Assembly (NCBI GenBank): GCA_009781185.1
Contig: WQYP01000015.1
Coordinates: 1-42,074, forward strand
DNA: 42,074 nucleotides
Source of the DNA: Phycisphaerales bacterium
Lineage (GTDB): Bacteria > Planctomycetota > Phycisphaerae > WQYP01
Reading direction: 5' to 3'
Position 1 is the stretch's first letter. Each line of letters begins with the position of its first letter. A program made the position numbers and the translations under genes. The notes beneath the pieces were generated by a model. That model was not told the origin of the DNA. It made no database searches and was given only the letters and a program-made list of their open reading frames with translations. This document shows positions 35,345-42,074 of this stretch, piece after piece.

Positions 35345-36403
35345 ATGATTCCAAAAGCACACATCCCCAAAGCTCTTGTCGTCGAAATCGATCAATCCAC
35401 CGTGAGCGAAGTCGATGAGATTCTCAAGTTCCTGAAACACGAGTACGACCTCGCCGTCGATCAGGTGGCCGCCATCCAGAAAATCGAAGCAAGCAAATAT
35501 GATTACGTTCTGATGGAAGTGGCAATCCCCACTCGACAAGGTTTCAATTTTCCTCGTGTCCTGAACGGTCTGGATTTGCTGGACCAGATTCATGCAGCCA
35601 CCCACGCGGACCACACACCGATCATCGTGATGACCGCTCACGGAACGGACAATCCGGATTTGGTCGTGGAAGTGATGCAGCGAGGAGCGGCCGACTATAT
35701 AAAGAAACCTTTTCCAAAAGTCGGTCGAACGCTTGATGCGATCATCAAATCCGCCTTGGAGCAAGCCCACCAGAAACGCAACGGCGGCAATGAAAAACCT
35801 CCCAAACCAGAAGAAATCTTCCAAGGCGGCGAACTGACCTTTTATCCCGACCGTGTGGAACTATACGGCGTCACCATCATTTCCAGCAACAAATCCGCAC
35901 AGATGTGGACGATCCTGAGAGCGCTGGCGCAACGATGGGACGACGGTCGCTACAAATCCTGGAACAGCGGCACGCTCGCCAGACTGGTAAACAGCGGGCA
36001 GGGAAGCGTCACAGGCAGTGTGCGGGACTTCCGCCGAAACGCAACCTCAAAGCTCAAACGTGAACTGGGCATGAAAGTCGGCCACTGCGACGTCATCGAA
36101 ACGGCCAACGCTGGCTACCGATTCAACGCGTGGATCACGATCAAAAATCCACCACCGCCAATAACGGAAGCCCGGCAGGACGGCAAACAGAAGATGGAGG
36201 AATTCTCCGACGATCCGAGTATCCAACGCCAATTGCAAATCTTGGCGCTGCTGTCCAGCGGCGAGCGATTAAGGGTACCAGCCATCCAGGACAAACTCGG
36301 ACTCTCCTTCATCACCGCAAAACGCGAAGTCGACGCACTCAGAGTTCAGGGAAAAATCGAATTCGTCGGAGCCGCCAAAACAGGCTACTGGCGAAAACGC
36401 TGA
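35345..36403 (+). CDS. Response regulator-like protein with a degenerate receiver domain
   Basis: 352 residues. The receiver fold covers residues ~9-140: an acidic pocket at Glu14 and Asp16, the conserved Thr97 in IIVMTAHG and Lys121 in YIKKPF. The phosphoacceptor position holds Glu58 (YVLMEVAIP) instead of Asp, which often mimics the phosphorylated state. A winged-helix-like output domain follows, around residues 175-260 (MWTILRALAQRWDDGRYKSW and onward), then a second short helix-turn-helix near residues 292-345. ATG 35345 is behind GGAGAG; the ATG at 35327 is poorly placed. No histidine kinase is nearby. Confidence 0.8.
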   Translation: MIPKAHIPKALVVEIDQSTVSEVDEILKFLKHEYDLAVDQVAAIQKIEASKYDYVLMEVAIPTRQGFNFPRVLNGLDLLDQIHAATHADHTPIIVMTAHGTDNPDLVVEVMQRGAADYIKKPFPKVGRTLDAIIKSALEQAHQKRNGGNEKPPKPEEIFQGGELTFYPDRVELYGVTIISSNKSAQMWTILRALAQRWDDGRYKSWNSGTLARLVNSGQGSVTGSVRDFRRNATSKLKRELGMKVGHCDVIETANAGYRFNAWITIKNPPPPITEARQDGKQKMEEFSDDPSIQRQLQILALLSSGERLRVPAIQDKLGLSFITAKREVDALRVQGKIEFVGAAKTGYWRKR

Positions 36404-36528
36404 TCCTGCAAATCGCAAAATGATACTGCAATGATACCGCATTGATACCGTAAAACATGGCAAAAACGACCGATAACCCAATTTACAGTATCAATGATAC
36501 CGCAATGATACCGTATTGATACTGTAAA
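36401..36528. repeat. Iteron-like array of TGATACYGYAW with 11-bp phasing
   Basis: Copies begin at 36421, 36432 and 36443, and again at 36495, 36506 and 36517, each exactly 11 bases apart. A diverged copy (TGATCCTGCAA) begins at the stop codon of the response regulator (36401). An inverted copy gives the exact arms TTTACAGTATCAAT (36482-36495) and ATTGATACTGTAAA (36515-36528). The spacing places all copies on one face of the helix, as in protein-binding arrays. Confidence 0.7.
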
Positions 36529-36564
36529 CAGGATAACGACTCGATATCGGACCGAGTGTAGCTT

Positions 36565-37644
36565 CTATGCAGCCTTACGATGATAATGCTTCAAAAGGCC
36601 ACCCAGGATTCGCTGACATTCTATAGTTCCACGATTCGGCGTAGGCTCCGGCGGCGACTGATTTTCGAACCGCAAAGGCTCATTATTCTTGGATTGGTGC
36701 GGGCGAAGTTCATTATGAAAACGGGAATAATTTTGAGCAATATGATCAAGGTGCTTGAGGCCAAAACATACAAAATGGTCGAGCGCTTCGAATTTGCATT
36801 TCCCGATCCAGCTCTCCGAAAAAGCGTTCGCGTCGGGTGCGGCCACAGGCGTTTTGACGATCTTCACACCGGCAGCTTTGAAGATCGCATCGAAGCTGGC
36901 TGTGTATTTTGTGTCACGGTCGTGCAGAATAAATCGTTGCTTCACGTTGTTCTCACCGAGCCACATAGCAACGTTCCGAGCCTGCTGACAAACCCACTGT
37001 TCACCGGGCGCGTAGGTGGCCGGAGAGATGAAAACCTTCCGACTTTCCAAGTGAATGAACATGATCAAATATGCTGTTTTTAGGCCAAAAGGCGTAATAA
37101 CCGTCTTGCACAAAAAGTCCGTCGCGACGATCACGTTCATGTGCAATTTGATAAATTTCTGCCAGTTCGAATCTGCCTGCCGACGAGCGGAGCGGTTGGG
37201 ATCAGGATACAAACCTTCTCGCTTGAGAACCCGCCGAATGGTACTGTCGCCGATTCTCTCGCCGAGCTTCCAAAGCTCACCTGCGATGCGCTTGACACCC
37301 CACCCCAGGTTCTCCTTCGCAAACCGAATGATCAACTCGATCTTTTCCGGAAGCAGCCTGGGCCGTCCAACCTTCTTCGGTTGCTTCCCATTCCTTTCAT
37401 CCCGCAACCATTTTTGGTAGGTCTTGAATTGCACGAGGAGTAAGCTATCCTTTATTGCATGTTCACACTCCGCTCCCAACACCATCACCTGCTTACGCTC
37501 GTCCGGCGAAAGGATGAGACGGTTGCCATGCAACCTCGACAGGGCGATTCTGAGTTGGAGTTTGAGAAGCCGGTGGTGAATGTCACGACGCACCTCCAAG
37601 GCATTAATAAGCAACACAAAAAACGTGAGAAAAAACTTTTTCAT
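36565..37644 (-). CDS. Integrase/transposase with rve catalytic core
   Basis: About 359 residues from ATG 37644. An N-terminal HTH region (PRLLPEKIELIIRFAKENLG, then WKLGERIGDSTIRRVLKREG) precedes the rve core: Asp176 in VIVATDFL, Asp242 or Asp244 in HDRDTKY, and Glu277 in NAFSESWIG, giving D,D-x32..34-E. This type of stand-alone integrase is frequent in planctomycetes. The N terminus is hydrophobic (MKKFFLTFFVLLINALEV), which may mean the true start lies further in. I could not identify terminal inverted repeats. Confidence 0.82.
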   Translation of the reverse strand: MKKFFLTFFVLLINALEVRRDIHHRLLKLQLRIALSRLHGNRLILSPDERKQVMVLGAECEHAIKDSLLLVQFKTYQKWLRDERNGKQPKKVGRPRLLPEKIELIIRFAKENLGWGVKRIAGELWKLGERIGDSTIRRVLKREGLYPDPNRSARRQADSNWQKFIKLHMNVIVATDFLCKTVITPFGLKTAYLIMFIHLESRKVFISPATYAPGEQWVCQQARNVAMWLGENNVKQRFILHDRDTKYTASFDAIFKAAGVKIVKTPVAAPDANAFSESWIGKCKFEALDHFVCFGLKHLDHIAQNYSRFHNELRPHQSKNNEPLRFENQSPPEPTPNRGTIECQRILGGLLKHYHRKAA

Positions 37645-37699
37645 CAAAATCCATTCGCAAAAATAAAAGTACATAAGTGCTGTAGGGACAATGGCTCTA

Positions 37700-37722
37700 C
37701 ATTTTGGAGTAGCTCCAAAATG
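37700..37722. promoter_or_regulatory. Perfect short inverted repeat upstream of the integrase
   Basis: CATTTTGGAG (37700-37709) and CTCCAAAATG (37713-37722) are complementary arms around TAG. It lies 56 bases upstream of the integrase start and could be an operator, an RNA hairpin or an element end. Confidence 0.45.
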
Positions 37723-37898
37723 GCCGCCAAACCTACAAAAAACGATTTCCGCCGATCACCTCGACGACATCACACACCACCCCCTTCCACCGGCCCCTCC
37801 ACCGGCAATTCAGACGCTACCTTCGCAAGAAACTGATCACGAACCCCGCAAATAGTTTCTATACCATGATAGCCGCCCCGACTATCTCTCAAAAGTAG

Positions 37899-38099
37899 CC
37901 CTTCGCCGTCGACATTCGCCGTGCCGGGTTTGATCGCATTCGCCGATTGGCAGACGAGTTCGGCATCTCCTTGCATATCTGCGGCTGCAAGAACGCCGAC
38001 CTCACCGATCAACGCTGCAACTTAACCCAACTCACCGTCGCTGGCCGCGAACATTTCCAACGTCAACGCGGCGTCGCACAAGAATCGCTTTGGCAGTAA
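37899..38099 (+). pseudogene. C-terminal remnant of a protein gene
   Basis: An open frame with protein-like content follows a TAG at 37896: GFDRIRRLADEFGISLHICG then CKNADLTDQRC and a Lys/Gln-rich end to TAA at 38097. The IxLHxCxC pattern recalls the tail of DUF1848 or spore-photoproduct-lyase-like radical SAM proteins, but I am not sure. No start or upstream domain is present, and it lies next to the integrase gene, so it looks like the leftover of a gene cut by insertion. Confidence 0.4.
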
Positions 38100-38135
38100 T
38101 CAAGGTGGTATTGGCCATAGTTGATGTTTTCCCAA

Positions 38136-38651
38136 TCAGAATGTCAAAGTCGTTTGATATATGCGATTTTGCTCAAAATCGTCATCCCATGTGACCTTCA
38201 ACTTGAATGGTGGCGAACAGTTCGTGTCGTCTATGCGAGTGGCAAGATAGCAGCTAATCACGCTTCGCCGACCGACGAGGTCAGGCATATCTTCACCGGC
38301 GACAGGATGCTCCGAGAATGGCATATCATTCATTTCTATTCGAATATTGCGAGCGTCACTCACTCCTTCATTGATAAGGCAAAGTCGATATGATCCTCTT
38401 GCTGTGGTTCGCAGTTCAGCTCGCAGATTTGCCTGGCGAGTTTGAACTCGCCGATCTTGTTCGCGTTGTTCTTCAATTTCGACGATTCGGCGTTGTGCTT
38501 CACTGCTCTTCTGTAGTGCATCACTACTTTTTTGTTGTGCGACATCGCTCTCCTTTTGTGCGGCATTGCTCCTGACCAAAGCGATGATCGCAACGACCAA
38601 AGACCCCAGCCCAGCAACCGCACCGACCCATGCTGCAAGTTCATTCGCCAT
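38136..38651 (-). CDS. Membrane-anchored coiled-coil protein with C-terminal beta domain
   Basis: 171 residues. One N-terminal membrane helix (WVGAVAGLGSLVVAIIALV, residues ~8-26) precedes a coiled coil rich in Gln, Ser and Lys (to residue ~75). The rest is a beta-strand domain that starts near RGSYRLCLINEGVSDARNI, which reads like an Ig-like fold. The gene starts 11 bases inside the cyclase-like gene upstream. It may be an effector or receptor in the same operon; the function is unknown. Confidence 0.65.
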   Translation of the reverse strand: MANELAAWVGAVAGLGSLVVAIIALVRSNAAQKESDVAQQKSSDALQKSSEAQRRIVEIEEQREQDRRVQTRQANLRAELRTTARGSYRLCLINEGVSDARNIRIEMNDMPFSEHPVAGEDMPDLVGRRSVISCYLATRIDDTNCSPPFKLKVTWDDDFEQNRIYQTTLTF

Positions 38652-39609
38652 CGCCGAGACTCTCCGTGTTGGTGTTATCCTGCGTAAATTGCATCCCCCA
38701 ATTCGACAGACTGTCGAGAATGTACTGGTAAAGTATGCGGTATCGCCCGGCCAGTTTCACGCCCTTACACTGCTCAAGTTCTTTGGCTACAAAATCGTGG
38801 CATTTCCGCAGAATCTCCGGCTTGACCAAGGAGCCGAATCGCTGCTGAGACCCCGAACCCAACCAATCCACGATGTGCTTACGGTCTGACCACCCATCCT
38901 CACAAAGCAGGTTTTGGCAGGCGCGAAGAACATTAAGCCTACCTTGATCGACCCATGGGCATCCAGTGCTTTCGGGTGGTGTGTACCGCGTAAAATTCCA
39001 TACTTTTTGTGAAACCACAATTCGGGGATATTGCGCATCCTCACTTTCAAGGCGATATGCTCCGGCGAGTGCTGGACCATAAAAATTAGGTTCCGGTAGC
39101 TTCGATATCTTTACACCGGGAGCAATGTGGATTCCGCCTCGTAGTGGAACCTCGCCTGCCAGAGCCTGCGACATAACAATGCAGCATGCGCCAAGGATTA
39201 AATAAATAGGCAGCGCCATCAACTCACCACGGGCGTTACCGAGCGGAGCATAGAATACGAATGAGTCAGAAAACCGCTCGACACCAAGCTGAAAGTCCAT
39301 CTGGCGTTGATAACACTCTTGCTCCTTGGTGCCCATCGACGTAACGGTCTGTTGGTTAAAGACGGTTTTGTTTTTCAATGCATCGAAATATATTCGGAAC
39401 CATTCATAAAAATTTTGGATAGTGTAGACCGTTTTATTCATCCCCTGAATGAACGTCGGCGAGGGTTTGCCATCAGGGAGTAGTTCGGCCCAGTCTTCGA
39501 GTTTCTCCTTCTGGCCAAGGAGATCAAGGAAGCAGACGATGTAGTTGCCTACACGATCTGGTTTAACGTCGGATTCAGTGGGGCCACTCGGGGACGTTTC
39601 AGAGGTCAT
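38641..39609 (-). CDS. Class III nucleotidyl cyclase-like protein
   Basis: 322 residues from ATG 39609, which overlaps the RhuM stop (ATGA). The core runs IVCFLDLLGQ (Asp29, first metal position), FSDSFVFYAP (Asp115, second metal position), LRGGIHIAPG, then FYGPALAGAYRLES and PRIVVSQKVW. This order mirrors class III cyclases (FxDIxGFT, GDxxxA, RxGIHxG, VNxASRMES). The transition-state Asn appears replaced by Ala while Arg is kept. Similar unnamed proteins occur next to defence genes, and Pycsar cyclases belong to this fold. Activity is not proven. Confidence 0.6.
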   Translation of the reverse strand: MTSETSPSGPTESDVKPDRVGNYIVCFLDLLGQKEKLEDWAELLPDGKPSPTFIQGMNKTVYTIQNFYEWFRIYFDALKNKTVFNQQTVTSMGTKEQECYQRQMDFQLGVERFSDSFVFYAPLGNARGELMALPIYLILGACCIVMSQALAGEVPLRGGIHIAPGVKISKLPEPNFYGPALAGAYRLESEDAQYPRIVVSQKVWNFTRYTPPESTGCPWVDQGRLNVLRACQNLLCEDGWSDRKHIVDWLGSGSQQRFGSLVKPEILRKCHDFVAKELEQCKGVKLAGRYRILYQYILDSLSNWGMQFTQDNTNTESLGDGE

Positions 39610-40664
39610 AGCCCACCTCCCTCCAATGCTTTTTTGATGTGGCGGTCGAAGTCCGACTCGAACAGGCGATCTTGGACAATGCGATATTTTTCGAACTCGC
39701 TCTCGGCGAACGCTTTCGCTACGGCTTGCGTCACTTTGCCGGGATGGTCGAGGATGTCGCGCTCGTTGAATTGTAGGAAGGCGTTGAGCTTGGCGGCCCA
39801 GTCGGCCATCGTCATGGGGATGTTCCGCTCGGCTTGGGTCTCGGCGTAATCGAGATACATCGTCACAAAACGATCCAGTGACCTGAGTTCCTTTTCGGTG
39901 AGATAGTTTTTCGCCACGGCGACGTCCGGCTTGAGGATTTTCCCGGTGGGGGCGTGCTTCCATGTGGTCAGGCCCATCTTTTCTTTTTTGCTGTCGGCTC
40001 GCTCCATGATGAGTTCGGCGGCGGTGTAGCCGTGGATGGCGAAATGGAGTTTGTTCTGAACGGTGGCGAAGAAGGTCTGCGTGGTTGCTGCGTCGGGGTT
40101 GTAGTCCATTGCGGTGGCGTAGATGTCCGTGATTTTCTGGTAGAACTTGCGTTCGCTTGCTCGGATTTCGCGAATCTCGGCGAGCAGGTTATCGAAGTAT
40201 TCTTTGTTGAAGAACGAGCCGTTTTTGAGGCGTTCTTTGTCGAGCACATAGCCTCGGATGGCGAAGTCTCGCAGTACGCCGATGGCCCACTGACGGAACT
40301 GCGTCGCACGGGCGGAGTTCACCCGAAAACCGACGGCAATGATCGCGTCAAGGTTGTAAAACTCCACCTCCCTGGCGACCTCCCGCTTCCCCTCCTTTTG
40401 AACTATTCGGAAATTCCGAATAGTTGCCGCCCGTGATAGTTCCCCTCCTCTTTCTCCTTGGGCATAGAGGTTGGCCAGATGCTCGTTGATGGTCGGCACA
40501 GTAACTTCGAACAACGTCGCCATCAGCTTCTGCGTCAACCAGACGGTTTCCTCCGCGACACGGACTTCAATACCTTCTTCGCCAGCCTGCTTGGTAAAAA
40601 CGAGGAACTCCGCCGTGCTGTTGCGGATTTGGAGTTTCTTTTCTTGTTTCTTTTCCTTGCTCAT
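39606..40664 (-). CDS. rhuM-like: RhuM family protein (virulence_RhuM)
   Basis: 352 residues. VWLTQKLMATLFEVTVPTIN near residue 40, FYNLDAIIAVGFRVNSARA, WAIGVLRDFAIRGYVLDKER, and the C-terminal TAAELIMERADSKKEKMGL are the family blocks. RhuM proteins are found in pathogenicity and defence islands; a DNA-binding N-terminal helix-turn-helix is likely. AGGAAC lies 8-9 bases before the start. It heads the three-gene unit with the cyclase-like and membrane genes. Confidence 0.88.
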   Translation of the reverse strand: MSKEKKQEKKLQIRNSTAEFLVFTKQAGEEGIEVRVAEETVWLTQKLMATLFEVTVPTINEHLANLYAQGERGGELSRAATIRNFRIVQKEGKREVAREVEFYNLDAIIAVGFRVNSARATQFRQWAIGVLRDFAIRGYVLDKERLKNGSFFNKEYFDNLLAEIREIRASERKFYQKITDIYATAMDYNPDAATTQTFFATVQNKLHFAIHGYTAAELIMERADSKKEKMGLTTWKHAPTGKILKPDVAVAKNYLTEKELRSLDRFVTMYLDYAETQAERNIPMTMADWAAKLNAFLQFNERDILDHPGKVTQAVAKAFAESEFEKYRIVQDRLFESDFDRHIKKALEGGGL

Positions 40665-40750
40665 TAGAGAGTTCCTGTGATCGTTTCGCCGTGGTGGAAA
40701 GGATACGAGTCACGGCAGAGCGGCGTCAAGGCGGGTGTTCCCAGTAACTC

Positions 40751-40830
40751 GCACTGCGTGTTTTGAATCACGCGCGCGCGTTTTAAATCGCGCGCGCGTT
40801 TTGGGTTACACGCGCGCGTTTTGAATCGCA
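40751..40830. repeat. Four GC-rich repeats of about 20 bp between divergent genes
   Basis: Units start near 40751, 40771, 40791 and 40811 with the form CGCGCGCGTTTTGAATCR. The TTTT boxes begin at 40761, 40781, 40799 and 40819. They lie 90-165 bases upstream of the RhuM gene and could bind a regulator of either promoter. Confidence 0.5.
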
Positions 40831-40950
40831 TGCTCGCGCTTCCAAAACGATTCACGATAACGATAAACAATTTACTTGCTCCATCTGAGAGTGTTTATGG
40901 CAACAGGCTAATGAAAATCTGTGAAATCTTACGCTTTGTAAATACGTTAT

Positions 40951-41010
40951 AACGATTTTTGTTGCGGAATTTGTCTTTGTAACGATAATTGATCGTTCGT
41001 AACGGTTTTT
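40951..41010. promoter_or_regulatory. AACGAT repeats upstream of the Fic gene
   Basis: AACGATTTTT (40951-40960), AACGATAATT (40981-40990) and AACGGTTTTT (41001-41010) are direct repeats. AACGAT and ATCGTT (40981-40986 and 40992-40997) also form an inverted pair. The position, 15-75 bases before the start codon, fits a self-regulating operator. Confidence 0.45.
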
Positions 41011-41024
41011 AACAGGATGCCGCC

Positions 41025-41949
41025 ATGAGTAAAGCATCTAACGCTTCGCGCGCTGTTGGCTACGATGCCTTGGTGAAGCAGTACAAACTGCGGGTGGTGA
41101 GTCACTGGCACCATTCCGAGGCGGGTTCATCGATCCACCGTTCACGCACAGAAAACGGCACAGTCTGGGAGATTTATCCCAGTGCATTGGCCCCCGATGA
41201 AACGCTCGGAGCTCAGCTTGAGTTTGCAATCAAATACGACGGCATCAATCTCGAAATACTCTCCGCCCTCTTCGAGAGAATCGATCCCAAGGAATTGACA
41301 ACCTACATCCAGGCTACGCCCACGGGACGATACTCCCGGCGTATCTGGTATCTGTACGAATTGCTCACAGGACACACGCTTCCGTTGGCAGACGTTACCA
41401 GCGGCAATTACGTGGACCTGCTTGAACCAGACCGCTATTACACCGCCTCGCCGATACAAGTGCGCCGTCAGAGAGTGAACGACAATCTTCTGGGCGACGC
41501 ACGTTTCTGCCCGATGATCCGACGAACCGACAGCCTGAAAGCATTCGAGGCAAAAAATCTGCCAGAGACTTGCCGGGAGGTCCTCGCTTCCTATCCGCAG
41601 TCGGTCCTCAAACGAGCCATGAGCTATCTCTATACCAAAGAGACCAAATCGTCCTTCGAAATTGAAAGCGTTGCCATCGACGCCTCCCGCACGGAACGTT
41701 TTGTCAGCCTGCTGGTCCTGGCAGAAAAAAAAGACTTCTTCAACAAGGCAGACCTGATCGACCTGCAACATCGGATCGTCGATGAACGATTCCGGGATCA
41801 CGACTATCGACACACTCAAAACTACGTAGGCGAATCCATTGGGATGGGACGTCAGCAGGTACATTTTGTATCACCCAAGCCCGAAGATCTGCCGACGCTC
41901 ATGGAGGGCATGTACGAAGCTCATCGCCGCATGCATGGCGATGGTGGTA
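41025..41949 (+). CDS. Fic-domain family protein, 5' part, cut by the window end
   Basis: About 305 usable codons. The N-terminal domain includes GRYSRRIWYLYELLTGHTL and the Fic part begins near YVGESIGMGRQQVHFVSPKP followed by LPTLMEGMYE, the segment before the HPFxDGNGR active site. That active site would lie beyond the window, so activity cannot be judged. AGGA sits 8 bases before the ATG. Reading continues in frame into an unreliable poly-G tail, so the real gene should be taken as ending unclear near 41949. Fic enzymes usually transfer AMP to proteins. Confidence 0.75.
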
Positions 41950-42074
41950 GAGGGGGGGGGGGGGGGGCACTCCGGGCGTCCCCGGGGCGGGGGGGGCGGT
42001 GTTTTTTTTTTTTCGCCCCCCTTTCCCGCCCGACACGGCCCCCTCTCCCCCCCCCCTTTCCCCAACTTTTTTCG
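41950..42074. other. Low-quality or artefactual sequence at the window end
   Basis: Runs of G, T and C make up nearly all of this stretch and do not continue the preceding coding sequence sensibly. It looks like the noisy end of a Sanger-type read left at the end of a clone or contig. Confidence 0.75.

Noticed and set aside
36421..36528. A CRISPR array
   Set aside because: The repeats are 11 bp with no spacers, and no cas genes are present.
37770..38012. An 80-codon minus-strand frame
   Set aside because: The other strand carries the more protein-like remnant.
1..42074. tRNA or rRNA genes
   Set aside because: I saw no cloverleaf or ribosomal RNA sequence; a covariance-model search would be needed to be sure.

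Overview
The window looks like one cloned or assembled stretch of an uncultured bacterium, possibly a planctomycete or a relative. I base this on gene style only: a planctomycete-type stand-alone integrase, 38-residue TPR repeats, an ECF sigma factor, and UPF0158, DUF2293, DUF2461 and DUF3795 genes. There is no rRNA gene or other marker to settle it. The last ~125 bases are homopolymer-rich and look like a poor read end, and the length fits a fosmid insert. All family calls are from reading the sequence, without database searches.

Region 1 (1-20078): a long single-strand cluster of 19 genes, most joined by ATGA overlaps or gaps of a few bases, so very probably one operon. It encodes an ABC exporter, a small membrane protein, seven radical SAM enzymes, a UbiA-type prenyltransferase, a PHP phosphoesterase, an alpha/beta hydrolase, two SAM methyltransferases, a class II glutaminase next to a QueC-like 7-cyano-7-deazaguanine synthase, and three GT2 glycosyltransferases. 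Two of the radical SAM enzymes are paralogs that appear to carry a SPASM-like cysteine domain in front of the barrel instead of behind it. Two others resemble cobalamin-binding radical SAM enzymes. No precursor peptide, NRPS or PKS is visible. I read it as a biosynthesis and export cluster for an unknown glycosylated and probably prenylated or lipid-linked product with an amide or nitrile formed by the QueC/glutaminase pair. This is the best candidate for an undescribed system here.

Region 2 (20387-25814): two paralogous coiled-coil plus winged-helix proteins, an ECF sigma factor, an ankyrin-repeat protein, a protein with three tandem HTH modules from an IS630-type transposase plus the same C-terminal winged helix as the two paralogs, and a TPR-repeat protein. 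A shared domain and internal duplications tie this region together.

Region 3 (25923-31911): mostly minus-strand housekeeping or conserved hypothetical genes: two methyltransferases, UPF0158, DUF3795, a zinc-ribbon protein, DUF2293 and an unknown 415-residue protein, with a divergent DUF2461 gene.

Region 4 (31927-42074): a defence-like island. It holds an AlbA_2 protein, an AbiEi/AbiEii pair behind a near-perfect 28-bp palindrome, a response regulator with Glu in place of the phosphoacceptor Asp, followed by an 11-bp-phased iteron array, an integrase gene beside a gene remnant, an operon of a RhuM protein, a class III cyclase-like protein and a membrane-anchored coiled-coil protein, and a Fic-domain gene cut by the window edge.
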